5,518 nt of DNA. It comes from Spirochaetales bacterium. Its GTDB lineage: Bacteria; Spirochaetota; Spirochaetia; DSM-27196; SLST01. The position numbers and the translations under genes are program-made. The notes below the pieces were generated by a model that did no database searches, was not told where the DNA came from, and saw only the letters and a program-made list of their open reading frames with translations. Location of the stretch: positions 1 to 5,518 of the forward strand of contig DAOWMR010000219.1 of NCBI GenBank assembly GCA_030642995.1. The letters run 5' to 3'. Positions 1 to 4,959 of the stretch are shown here, one piece after another (position 1 is the first letter of the stretch; the number at the start of each line of letters is the position of its first letter).

Positions 1-408
1 AAGCCGGTTTCGCTTGAAACCGAATTCAGTCGATGGAAGCACCATTTCCTTGATGACCCCGACTACGATCCTGAGCTCCAGATCATCGCCGTTGATGCCC
101 AGGGCCAGATAGCCGGCGCGAGCATGAATCGGCCCAAACACGGCCCGGACGACGACATGGGGTGGGTGAGCAGCCTGGCCGTTTGCCGGCCATACCGGAA
201 GAGAGGCCTGGGAGAGGCTCTGCTACGGCGAAGCTTCACCATCCTGCACGGGAAGGGAAAAAAGCGCGTTGGCCTGGGAGTAGACGCCACCAGCCTCACC
301 AATGCCACGCGGCTCTACGAGAAATGCGGCATGCGCCAGTACAAGGTATTCGTCCAGGTTGAGAAGGTGTTGCGAGAGGGCGAGGAACTGGCGAATCTGG
401 GCGGATAG
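1..408 (+). CDS. GNAT-family N-acetyltransferase, C-terminal part (start lies left of window)
   Basis: The frame is open from base 1 to a TAG at 406-408, giving 135 visible residues. The start lies outside the window. The visible protein carries the acetyl-CoA binding signature of GNAT enzymes: a beta strand VSSLAV (residues 56-61) followed by RPYRKRGLG (63-71), which contains the R-x-x-G-x-G pyrophosphate loop. Later comes VDATSLTNATRLYEKCGM (94-111), the usual C-terminal segment in which an Asn and a Tyr of 'N-x-x-A-x-x-L-Y-E-x-x-G' support acetyl transfer. GNAT proteins transfer an acetyl group from acetyl-CoA to an amine. The acceptor cannot be inferred here. The late motif is most like the small-molecule or mycothiol-synthase-like GNATs, but that is only a resemblance. 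The gene converges on the minus-strand cluster to its right, and I see no clear terminator between them. An internal ATG at 124 would remove the first strands of the fold and is not a credible start. Confidence 0.88.
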   Translation, partial: KPVSLETEFSRWKHHFLDDPDYDPELQIIAVDAQGQIAGASMNRPKHGPDDDMGWVSSLAVCRPYRKRGLGEALLRRSFTILHGKGKKRVGLGVDATSLTNATRLYEKCGMRQYKVFVQVEKVLREGEELANLGG

Positions 409-657
409 GCATCGGCACGGCCCCGGAACAGACGGCGGAAGAGAGCGACCATGTCTGTTGTGGAAACATGGGGCTGGTTCTTCCGATTGAATGCCATGCT
501 CGGTCAGCAGGGCCTTGAGGCGGGCGTTTCCATTCCGTAACTGCTGCAATTCATTGTCTTCTGCAGAACCCGATGACGCAAGCTCTGTCGTGAGTTTGTC
601 GCAAACAGTGTCGTAAACATGTCGCAAAGATTGTCGCGAATGTGTCGCGAACATCAT
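409..657 (-). pseudogene. 5' fragment of an unidentified gene, translationally coupled to Fic
   Basis: The Fic stop (TGA, 654-656) overlaps an ATG at 655-657 in an ATGA junction, the classic sign of a coupled downstream gene. The frame opens MMFATHSRQSLRHVYDT and then has a polar segment. A charged, leucine-rich helix follows at about 490-560, containing NELQQLRNGNARLKALL and TEHGI, which looks like a short coiled coil. After about 'SEEPAP' (near 470) the translation becomes Pro/Cys/Arg-rich and runs antisense into the acetyltransferase gene up to a stop at 223, so that part is not credible coding. My reading is a genuine N-terminus whose body was deleted near 410-480. The 'NARLKALLxEHGI' segment recalls N-terminal helices of large nuclease, helicase or primase proteins of conflict systems. 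I recall such a helix before TOTE-type archaeo-eukaryotic primases, but that identification is weak. A TTG at 664-666 is another possible start. The right boundary is firm and the left one is a guess. Confidence 0.4.
586..650. repeat. Six-copy TGTCGYRA array with alternating 11/12-base spacing
   Basis: On the plus strand TGTCG starts at 586, 597, 609, 620, 632 and 643, giving intervals of 11, 12, 11, 12 and 11 bases. Extended copies read TGTCGTGA, TGTCGCAA, TGTCGTAA, TGTCGCAA, TGTCGCGA and TGTCGCGA, with consensus TGTCGYRA followed by an A/T-leaning linker. The period is near one helical turn and is not a multiple of three. In the minus-strand frame the repeat is therefore read in shifting phases (AT, RQ, RH, DT, DK, TT), so selection is on the DNA and not on a protein repeat. 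The array covers the start region of the truncated frame and ends 3 bases from the Fic stop codon. Possible roles are an operator or iteron array for a DNA-binding protein, or a transposase-binding end of a Tn7/Tn5053-like element, whose termini often start with TGTCG-type sites. It is not a CRISPR array. Confidence 0.85.
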
Positions 658-1694
658 TTCAGGCAATAAATCTGGCGGTGAGTTGCACCTTCCGTTCTGA
701 GCAACCCCTTATCCAACATAGCCTTGAGGTCGCGTTGCAGGCTGCGGCGGCTTATCTCGGGGCAGAGCGCCTCGAAATCCTGGATGGTCAACTTTCCATG
801 CTGTATCAGGTATCCGAGGCCTTTGCCCTGGCGTTCGTTGAGGTGATGTTTCTGCGCCAGCACATCCCGGCGGATAACCATTTCGCCGCGCTGCTTGACC
901 TCTACCATCTGGGTTTCCAGCCCCGTGACGAAGTAGTCGAGCCAGACGGTCAAATCCATGTCGTTTTCCCGCACGGCCTGGATTGCTTTGTAGAAAGCCG
1001 GGCGATCCCGGTCATAGTATTCGCTGATGGTGAACAGACGTTTGAAATCGTAACCGGCCTTGTAGAGGCACAGGGTTGATAGGAGTCGGGAAGTACGCCC
1101 GTTTCCGTCCAGAAACGGATGAATATGAACAAGTTGGAATTGAGCGATGCCGCTCACCAGCACCGGATGCGCGTCCGGAACGGCATTCAGCCACCTCACC
1201 AGCTCCGCCATCATGATCGGCACTTCCGTCGCCGAAGGCGGAGTGTAGATCACCTGCCCCGTGGTGGAATTGACAACGTAGTTCTGAACACGTCGGTATT
1301 CACCAGCGGCAGCTTCGCCGCCACGCACACTTTCCACCAGGCGCCGGTGGATTTCCCGAATCAAGCCTTCTGTAACAGGAGCCCCACTATCCAGACATTC
1401 GGAAACAAACTCAAAGGCCGAACGATAGTTCAGCAACTCCCGCACATCCTCCGGATCGGCCTCGGGCACCGGTTCCCCCTTCCACAACCGTTCCGCCTGG
1501 TCCAGTGTCAGGCGGGTGCCCTCGATGTGGGTCGTGTGGTGTGCTTCCAAAATCAATGCCCGCTCGCCCATTTTCCGAACCCACTCATCCGACAGCCTGG
1601 CGGCTTCAAGAAACCCTCGCGCACGCTCAATCTGGGTGATGGCTGCGGTCATCCGATTGGTGATGCTGAAGCAGGGGTGGAAAGATCTACTCAT
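654..1694 (-). CDS. Class II Fic family protein (predicted AMP-transferase) with C-terminal winged-helix-like domain
   Basis: The 346-residue protein has the complete Fic signature HPFLDGNGRTSR at residues 192-203, including the catalytic His192, the anion-binding DGNGR loop and Arg203. Fic enzymes usually move AMP from ATP onto a hydroxyl of a target protein. Upstream, TTHIEG (54-59) fits the inhibitory S/T-x-x-x-E-G/N motif. Placed before the Fic core, it makes this a class II protein that can block its own ATP site. IYTPPSATEVP (149-159) is the usual flap segment lining the target-binding groove. The C-terminal ~75 residues (about 270-346), ending with RRSLQRDLKAMLDKGLL and a short beta-hairpin-like tail, look like a winged helix-turn-helix. 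The chosen ATG starts 18 bases after the preceding Res-fragment stop and has no strong ribosome site. Met15 (ATG at 1650-1652) is an alternative. All key residues are present, so the gene looks intact. The target is unknown. Confidence 0.94.
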   Translation of the reverse strand: MSRSFHPCFSITNRMTAAITQIERARGFLEAARLSDEWVRKMGERALILEAHHTTHIEGTRLTLDQAERLWKGEPVPEADPEDVRELLNYRSAFEFVSECLDSGAPVTEGLIREIHRRLVESVRGGEAAAGEYRRVQNYVVNSTTGQVIYTPPSATEVPIMMAELVRWLNAVPDAHPVLVSGIAQFQLVHIHPFLDGNGRTSRLLSTLCLYKAGYDFKRLFTISEYYDRDRPAFYKAIQAVRENDMDLTVWLDYFVTGLETQMVEVKQRGEMVIRRDVLAQKHHLNERQGKGLGYLIQHGKLTIQDFEALCPEISRRSLQRDLKAMLDKGLLRTEGATHRQIYCLK

Positions 1695-1712
1695 TGCTAT
1701 CGGATTGTCCCG

Positions 1713-1943
1713 TCATCGCATTCCTGCCACGTAGGTGTACCGCGCTTCCAATCCAGACAGTGTCATCTGTTCCGATATCTGATTATGCGGAATCAGGAGG
1801 TATGCCCATCGCTTGCCCCCATGTGCTTTTGCGTGGTTTGTCGCATGTTCGCACCACACCACCGCGGCGTCCGCCTTTGCAAGTACCTTCTCGTCAGTCA
1901 TCTCATTTGCCCTCTTGGGTTCACAGAGGAACTTGTTGGACCA
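1713..1943 (-). pseudogene. C-terminal remnant of a type III-like restriction enzyme Res subunit
   Basis: The minus-strand frame ends with TGA at 1713-1715. Its last residues read AKADAAVVWCEHATNHAKAHGG, then KRWAYLLIPHNQISEQMTLSGL. This matches my knowledge of the extreme C-terminus of DEAD-box type III restriction (Res) subunits, where 'GGKxWxYLLIPHDxI' is typical. An ATG exists at 1899-1901, but the resemblance continues upstream of it through KFLCEPKRANEM, so that ATG is not the real start. E-P-K (1914-1922) fits the E-x-K half of the PD-(D/E)xK nuclease site. The partner Asp, the linking strand and the whole helicase are absent. The frame stays open to a stop at 2058-2060, but its residues there (for example CSCTCHTTCHS) are not Res-like. 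The break therefore lies near 1940-1945. The piece cannot be a working restriction enzyme. It shares strand and direction with the Fic gene 18 bases downstream, suggesting they were once one operon. Confidence 0.78.
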
Positions 1944-2044
1944 ATGCGGGGAAGTCTGGCCCAGCCCGTCCAGGACCAGACTATGACACGTGGTATGACA
2001 CGTGCAAGAGCAAGACCAGTTAGGGAGGAAGAAACGACAAAGAA
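1944..2044. other. Non-coding junction between the glycosyltransferase terminator and the Res remnant
   Basis: This stretch has no convincing coding content on either strand. It joins conserved housekeeping sequence to the truncated restriction gene, so it should contain the breakpoint of whatever event removed the rest of that gene. The only clear structure is the tandem repeat at 1982-2004. No transposase gene, terminal inverted repeat or target-site duplication can be seen. Confidence 0.5.
1982..2004. repeat. Two tandem copies of TATGACACGTG, each with a CACGTG palindrome
   Basis: The 11-mer TATGACACGTG occurs at 1982-1992 and again at 1994-2004, one base apart, giving a 12-base period. 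Each copy ends in the six-base palindrome CACGTG. The pair could be a binding site for a dimeric regulator, a short slippage duplication, or a scar near the Res breakpoint. The repetition is seen directly. Any function is inference. Confidence 0.6.
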
Positions 2045-2072
2045 CAGCGGCTGGGATTCAGCCCAGCCGCTG
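2045..2072 (-). terminator. Intrinsic terminator of the glycosyltransferase gene
   Basis: CAGCGGCTGGG (2045-2055) pairs perfectly with CCCAGCCGCTG (2062-2072) across a six-base loop, giving an 11-bp GC-rich stem. Read on the minus strand it starts 24 bases after the glycosyltransferase stop and is followed by a T-rich run (TTCTTTGTCGTTT). The plus-strand side has no T tract, so termination should act on the minus-strand transcript. It also separates this transcript from the restriction remnant and Fic genes. Confidence 0.82.
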
Positions 2073-2096
2073 GGAAGATTGCCCTTCGATGAAGCC

Positions 2097-3233
2097 TCAG
2101 TTTTTCCTTGTGACGTACTGGTCATAGATCGCCAGCAGTTCTCTCGTGGAAGCCCGGGAAGTATTGGAATGAGCCCACCGTTTCGCCGCTGCTCCCATCG
2201 CGAGCCTGGCCTCATTGTCTTGCAGCAGTTCCAGACAGGCCCCGGCGAGCTCGTCCTCGTCGGCGTTGACCAGAACTCCCGTCTCACCATTCCTGATAAC
2301 GTCCACCGGTCCCAGGACGTTTACCGCGACCACAGCCGCGCCGGCCATCATCGCCTCCATAACGACAAGGCCCTGGGTGTCCGTCTTCGAAGCGAAAACG
2401 AAGAGCGTCGTCTGCTTGTAAAAGTCGATCAGATCCGTTCGCTTGAGAAACCCCGTGAAAGTAATGAATTTCTCGATTCGCAGACTCACGGCATACTCTT
2501 CAAGTGCCCGGCGGTGCGGCCCATCGCCGGCGATGATCAGCCGGGCGGTCGGTCTGGCGGAGAGCAGCTTCCCGAAGGCGCGGAAGAGAAATTCCAGGTT
2601 CTTCTCTACTCCGAGTCTCCCGGCGTAGAGCAGCAGATCCTCGGTCGGCAGGTTCAATGTCTTGCGTGCCTGCCACACCGTTTCCTGTGCAAATTCCTTT
2701 TCATCGACACCGAAGGGAAGAGCGTAGATGGGACCGCCGATGCCGTAGCTTCTCAGTTCACTGAGCATCTGTGCCGAGGGGGCTATGATGGCGTCGCAGC
2801 GGTCGCCGAGGAGCCGGCTCATCCTTTTCACCATCTCCCGCGTCGGGCGGATCGCCCTCGGCAGGTACCGGCGGTAGTCGATATACAGATCGTGGTATGT
2901 GTGGATGTGAGGGATCTGGCAACGTTCCGATACCCAATGCGCCAGCAGGCCCATTGGGCCGGGATCGTGTGAATGAATGATGTCGAGGGTGGACAGAAGC
3001 GGGTATGCCTTTCGGCTGAAAGGAATCGCCATGCGCATCCCTTTGTAGAAAACGAATCTCACTGAGCGGAAGCGGTAGACCCCGTCGTGATCCTCCTGTC
3101 TGACCGGGTACCTCGGACAGAAAACGAAGACCTCGTGGCCTTCTTTCCTCAACTCACGGGTCATCATCTGAATGACGGTGACAACTCCGTTCACTTCCGG
3201 GTCGTATGTATCGGTGAAAATGCCGATTCTCAC
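2097..3233 (-). CDS. GT4-family glycosyltransferase (GT-B fold)
   Basis: The 378-residue protein is full length for the family. It opens with MRIGIFTDTYDPEVNGVV, where the N-G-V turn (15-17) is the sugar-acceptor loop of GT-B retaining enzymes of family GT4. The N-terminal Rossmann domain contains HSHDP (88-91 region) and HTYHD (111-115). The C-terminal nucleotide-sugar domain has YAGRLGVEKN (203-212), AGDGPHRR (235-242) and TDTQGLVVMEAMMAG (284-298). The last holds the E-x7-E-type donor motif, with Asp285 in the first position and Glu293 in the second. The opening and the TDTQG form resemble diacylglycerol glucosyltransferases and MgtA/PimB-like mannosyltransferases, so a lipid acceptor at the inner membrane face is a fair guess. 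There is no signal peptide. The start is GTG (3231-3233) with a poor ribosome site. An in-frame stop eight codons upstream leaves no better start. The gene begins 47 bases after the tmRNA 3' end. Confidence 0.92.
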   Translation of the reverse strand: MRIGIFTDTYDPEVNGVVTVIQMMTRELRKEGHEVFVFCPRYPVRQEDHDGVYRFRSVRFVFYKGMRMAIPFSRKAYPLLSTLDIIHSHDPGPMGLLAHWVSERCQIPHIHTYHDLYIDYRRYLPRAIRPTREMVKRMSRLLGDRCDAIIAPSAQMLSELRSYGIGGPIYALPFGVDEKEFAQETVWQARKTLNLPTEDLLLYAGRLGVEKNLEFLFRAFGKLLSARPTARLIIAGDGPHRRALEEYAVSLRIEKFITFTGFLKRTDLIDFYKQTTLFVFASKTDTQGLVVMEAMMAGAAVVAVNVLGPVDVIRNGETGVLVNADEDELAGACLELLQDNEARLAMGAAAKRWAHSNTSRASTRELLAIYDQYVTRKN

Positions 3234-3280
3234 CGCTTGATAGTATCGGACAACCTACGGCAGTGTGAAGATCTGATTCA

Positions 3281-3634
3281 TGGAGGTGGCGGGAGTCGAA
3301 CCCGCGTCCTATGAACCTGGACCAAGGAATCTACAAGTTTAGTCCCCTTTTGAGTTGTCGGCGGCAACGAGGAGGAGGGACATCCTGCTCCCGCGTATCC
3401 CGGTTAAATTTCGCCTCCCAGGGACCGGAAACCTGGTCGACTAAGTCCTGATTTCTTGCAAGTCACTCAGCGCTCAGAACGGCGCCCTGAGGACCCGGTC
3501 ACGCTACTTACGCAGCGAGAGCGAAATCTGCTTCAGTATTTTCGGCAGATAAGTTTGGTTGCCAGTTTCAGGAGTTAGCGCTCCACTTGCATCCAAGAGT
3601 CTCTAGTGTTCACAGTCGAATCCGGTACACCCCC
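3281..3634 (-). ncRNA. ssrA: tmRNA (transfer-messenger RNA), one-piece
   Basis: The minus strand starts GGGGGTGTACCGGATTCGAC (3634 to 3615), the usual tmRNA 5' end, and finishes with the T arm GCGGG-TTCGACT-CCCGC and CACCTCC. The first seven bases pair with CACCTCC as a seven-base acceptor stem containing one G-U pair. Position 3281 is the discriminator A. The next genomic bases are TGA, so CCA must be added after transcription. The 354-base length is normal for a one-piece tmRNA. The RNA is charged with alanine, enters stalled ribosomes with SmpB, and replaces the broken message with its own short reading frame. SmpB is encoded 852 bases upstream of the tmRNA 5' end. I found no permuted-gene layout. 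I did not resolve each pseudoknot, and no clear intrinsic terminator is visible in the 47 bases before the glycosyltransferase. Confidence 0.97.
3508..3546 (-). other. tmRNA proteolysis-tag reading frame (AENTEADFALAA)
   Basis: Within the tmRNA, codons from GCC (3544-3546) to GCG, followed by TAA (3508-3510), encode AENTEADFALAA. The A-L-A-A end is the hydrophobic degron read by ClpXP-type proteases. A second in-frame stop, TAG, follows one base after TAA only in another frame, so termination relies on the single TAA. GCC is chosen as the resume codon because it encodes Ala and has an A four bases before it, as at known resume sites. The frame is open further upstream (NLS before the Ala), so the first residue is the least certain part. 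Confidence 0.75.
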
Positions 3635-3647
3635 TATGGTCATCCCT

Positions 3648-3677
3648 AGGGTACGATTGTCGGTGAATCGATGTCAA
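3648..3677 (-). promoter_or_regulatory. Sigma70-type promoter of ssrA
   Basis: On the minus strand a perfect -35 box TTGACA (3672-3677) is followed after 18 bases by TACCCT (3648-3653), an acceptable -10 of T-A-n-n-n-T form. The mature tmRNA 5' end is 13 bases beyond the -10, so transcription probably begins a few bases earlier and RNase P trims the leader. The TGA stop of the upstream phosphatase gene (3674-3676) lies inside the -35 box. The -10 also overlaps a CCCTAGGG palindrome (3644-3651). Confidence 0.68.
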
Positions 3678-4489
3678 TGTCTGAAGGAGAGAAGCTGGTC
3701 GTGTAGTGCGCCGTTGGACGCGATCGCACTGGCGCCGAGAACCTCATCGCCCGAGAGATCGCTGAATCTGCCGCCGGCCTCCTCGATGATCACCGGCAGC
3801 GGTCCTACGTCCCAGGGGCTCACTACTGGATCAATCATGGCCTCGTACCGCCCGGTGGCAACCAACAGGTAACCGTACCCGTCGCCCCACGTGCGGGTCA
3901 TTGCACCGCTCTCTGCAATTCCTGCAAAGATCGATGGCTCACGGCGCGCGAGATCTGCGAAATCGGTCGTGCCGATGCGGGCCCCGCTCAAAGCGTCACC
4001 TGGAGAAACGCGTGCCGGAGTCTCGTACACCCCGTTGTGCCAGGTTGCTCCAAGGCCACGAGCGGCGGACACCATTTCGTCGAGTGGAGGCACGTAGATG
4101 ATGCCCACCTCAACGGCGGAGGCGGGTAGGGGCCCTTCTCCGGTGTAGCGACGGCTCACGAGCGCCACGAGCACGGCATACTGCGCGACGCCGAGCACGA
4201 AGCTCTTTGTACCGTCAATCGGGTCAAGAACCCACGTGAGATCGTCACTGCCCGGTGTGAAGCCCTCTTCCTCGCCCAGGATGCCGTGCGTCGGATAGCG
4301 ATCATAGATGCGCCTTCGCAGAACGCGCTCGGATTCACGATCAGCCACCGTCACGGGTGTTCGATCGGCTTTGAACTCCGTCGCAGGATCACGACGAAAG
4401 TATGCAAGAGTCACATTGCCGGCCTCGCGAGCGATTTCACGGGCAAAATCGAGGTATTCGCGACGCTTCTCGGCAGTCATGGCACTCAC
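3674..4489 (-). CDS. hisN: Inositol-monophosphatase-family phosphatase, probably histidinol-phosphatase
   Basis: The 271-residue protein has the metal-binding motifs of the lithium-sensitive phosphatase superfamily. These are LGEEEGF (71-77), DPIDGTKSF (89-97, with Asp89, Asp92 and Thr94 as metal and phosphate ligands) and SPWDVGP (224-230, with Asp227). The DGTKSFVLG form and WGDGYGYLLVATGR (201-214) are more typical of the histidinol-phosphatase (HisN) branch than of true inositol monophosphatase. HisN removes phosphate from L-histidinol phosphate late in histidine synthesis. A related role on inositol phosphate or adenosine bisphosphate cannot be excluded. The start is GTG (4487-4489), whose last bases form the smpB stop in a GTGA overlap, so translation should be coupled. 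An in-frame ATG three codons later (4478-4480) is an alternative. No other histidine genes are visible. Its stop codon lies within the ssrA -35 box. Confidence 0.9.
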   Translation of the reverse strand: MSAMTAEKRREYLDFAREIAREAGNVTLAYFRRDPATEFKADRTPVTVADRESERVLRRRIYDRYPTHGILGEEEGFTPGSDDLTWVLDPIDGTKSFVLGVAQYAVLVALVSRRYTGEGPLPASAVEVGIIYVPPLDEMVSAARGLGATWHNGVYETPARVSPGDALSGARIGTTDFADLARREPSIFAGIAESGAMTRTWGDGYGYLLVATGRYEAMIDPVVSPWDVGPLPVIIEEAGGRFSDLSGDEVLGASAIASNGALHDQLLSFRH

Positions 4490-4959
4490 CGCATCTGCTC
4501 CCGGGCCTCACGGTCGGCCTCTCGCCTCTGGTCACGCGCCCTGATGTCCTGGCGCTTGTCATGCAATTGCTTGCCCTTGCACAGACCAATCTCCACTTTC
4601 ACGTGGCTTCGCTTGAAGTAGAGTCGAAGCGGTATCAGGGTGTAACCTTTTTCATCCACCCGACGCTTCAATCGGTAGAGTTCCTGACGGTGGACGAGCA
4701 GTTTGCGCTCGCGATCGGGGTCATGATTAAAGAGGCTGGCGCGGCTGTAGGGCGAGATTCGCAGTGAGACCAGCCAGAGTTCCCCGTCATGAATGCGTGC
4801 GTAGGCATCCCCAAAGGAAATCCGCCCCTCGCGGAGGGCTTTCACTTCGGTGCCGGCAAGTGCAATTCCGCACTCGATCTTTTCGTCCACATGATAATCA
4901 TGGTACGCCCGGCGGTTCGTGGCGATACGCTTGGTGCCGGGAGATTCGATTTCCCGCAT
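4486..4959 (-). CDS. smpB: SsrA-binding protein SmpB
   Basis: The 157-residue protein matches SmpB in length and motifs. RIATNRRAYHDY (11-22) starts the beta barrel. CGIALAGTEVKALREGR (30-46) carries the G-T-E-V-K-S/A signature that helps bind the tmRNA elbow. ISPYSRASLFNHDPDRERKLL (69-88 region) contains the conserved N-H-D-P. GLCKGKQLHDKR (125-136) is followed by a basic tail (IRARDQRREADREAREQMR), which in the family folds as a helix in the ribosomal A site and mRNA channel. SmpB delivers alanyl-tmRNA to stalled ribosomes. The start ATG directly follows the TAG of the upstream gene (TAGATG), with GGAG a short distance before it inside that gene. Its stop overlaps the hisN start. Co-transcription of all three protein genes is likely. 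The RNA partner ssrA is the next gene after hisN. Confidence 0.98.
   Translation of the reverse strand: MREIESPGTKRIATNRRAYHDYHVDEKIECGIALAGTEVKALREGRISFGDAYARIHDGELWLVSLRISPYSRASLFNHDPDRERKLLVHRQELYRLKRRVDEKGYTLIPLRLYFKRSHVKVEIGLCKGKQLHDKRQDIRARDQRREADREAREQMR

Noticed and set aside
223..408. Continuation of the Fic-coupled minus-strand frame
   Set aside because: It overlaps the plus-strand acetyltransferase, whose motifs are clear. The minus-strand translation here is compositionally odd, so it is treated as read-through beyond the break.
449..471. Hairpin CCATGT / ACATGG as a terminator for the acetyltransferase
   Set aside because: The stem is only six pairs with an 11-base loop and no T tract follows on either strand.
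586..650. CRISPR array
   Set aside because: The units are 8 bases with 3-4 base linkers, with no 25-40 base repeats or unique spacers and no cas genes.
642..1079. Plus-strand 145-codon frame
   Set aside because: It is antisense to the C-terminal part of the well-supported Fic protein and has no family features of its own.
1119..2972. Very long plus-strand open frame of 617 codons
   Set aside because: It lies antisense across the Fic gene, the Res remnant and most of the glycosyltransferase. Its translation has no recognisable motif and is rich in His, Arg and Pro, as expected of a GC-rich shadow frame.
3281..3310. ssrA 3' end as an attachment site for an integrated island
   Set aside because: tmRNA 3' ends are known integration targets, but no second copy of this segment and no integrase is visible in the window. 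The defence remnants are separated from it by an intact glycosyltransferase gene.
4402..4767. Plus-strand 121-codon frame
   Set aside because: It is antisense to smpB and the start of hisN, both of which are unambiguous, and it has no motif support.
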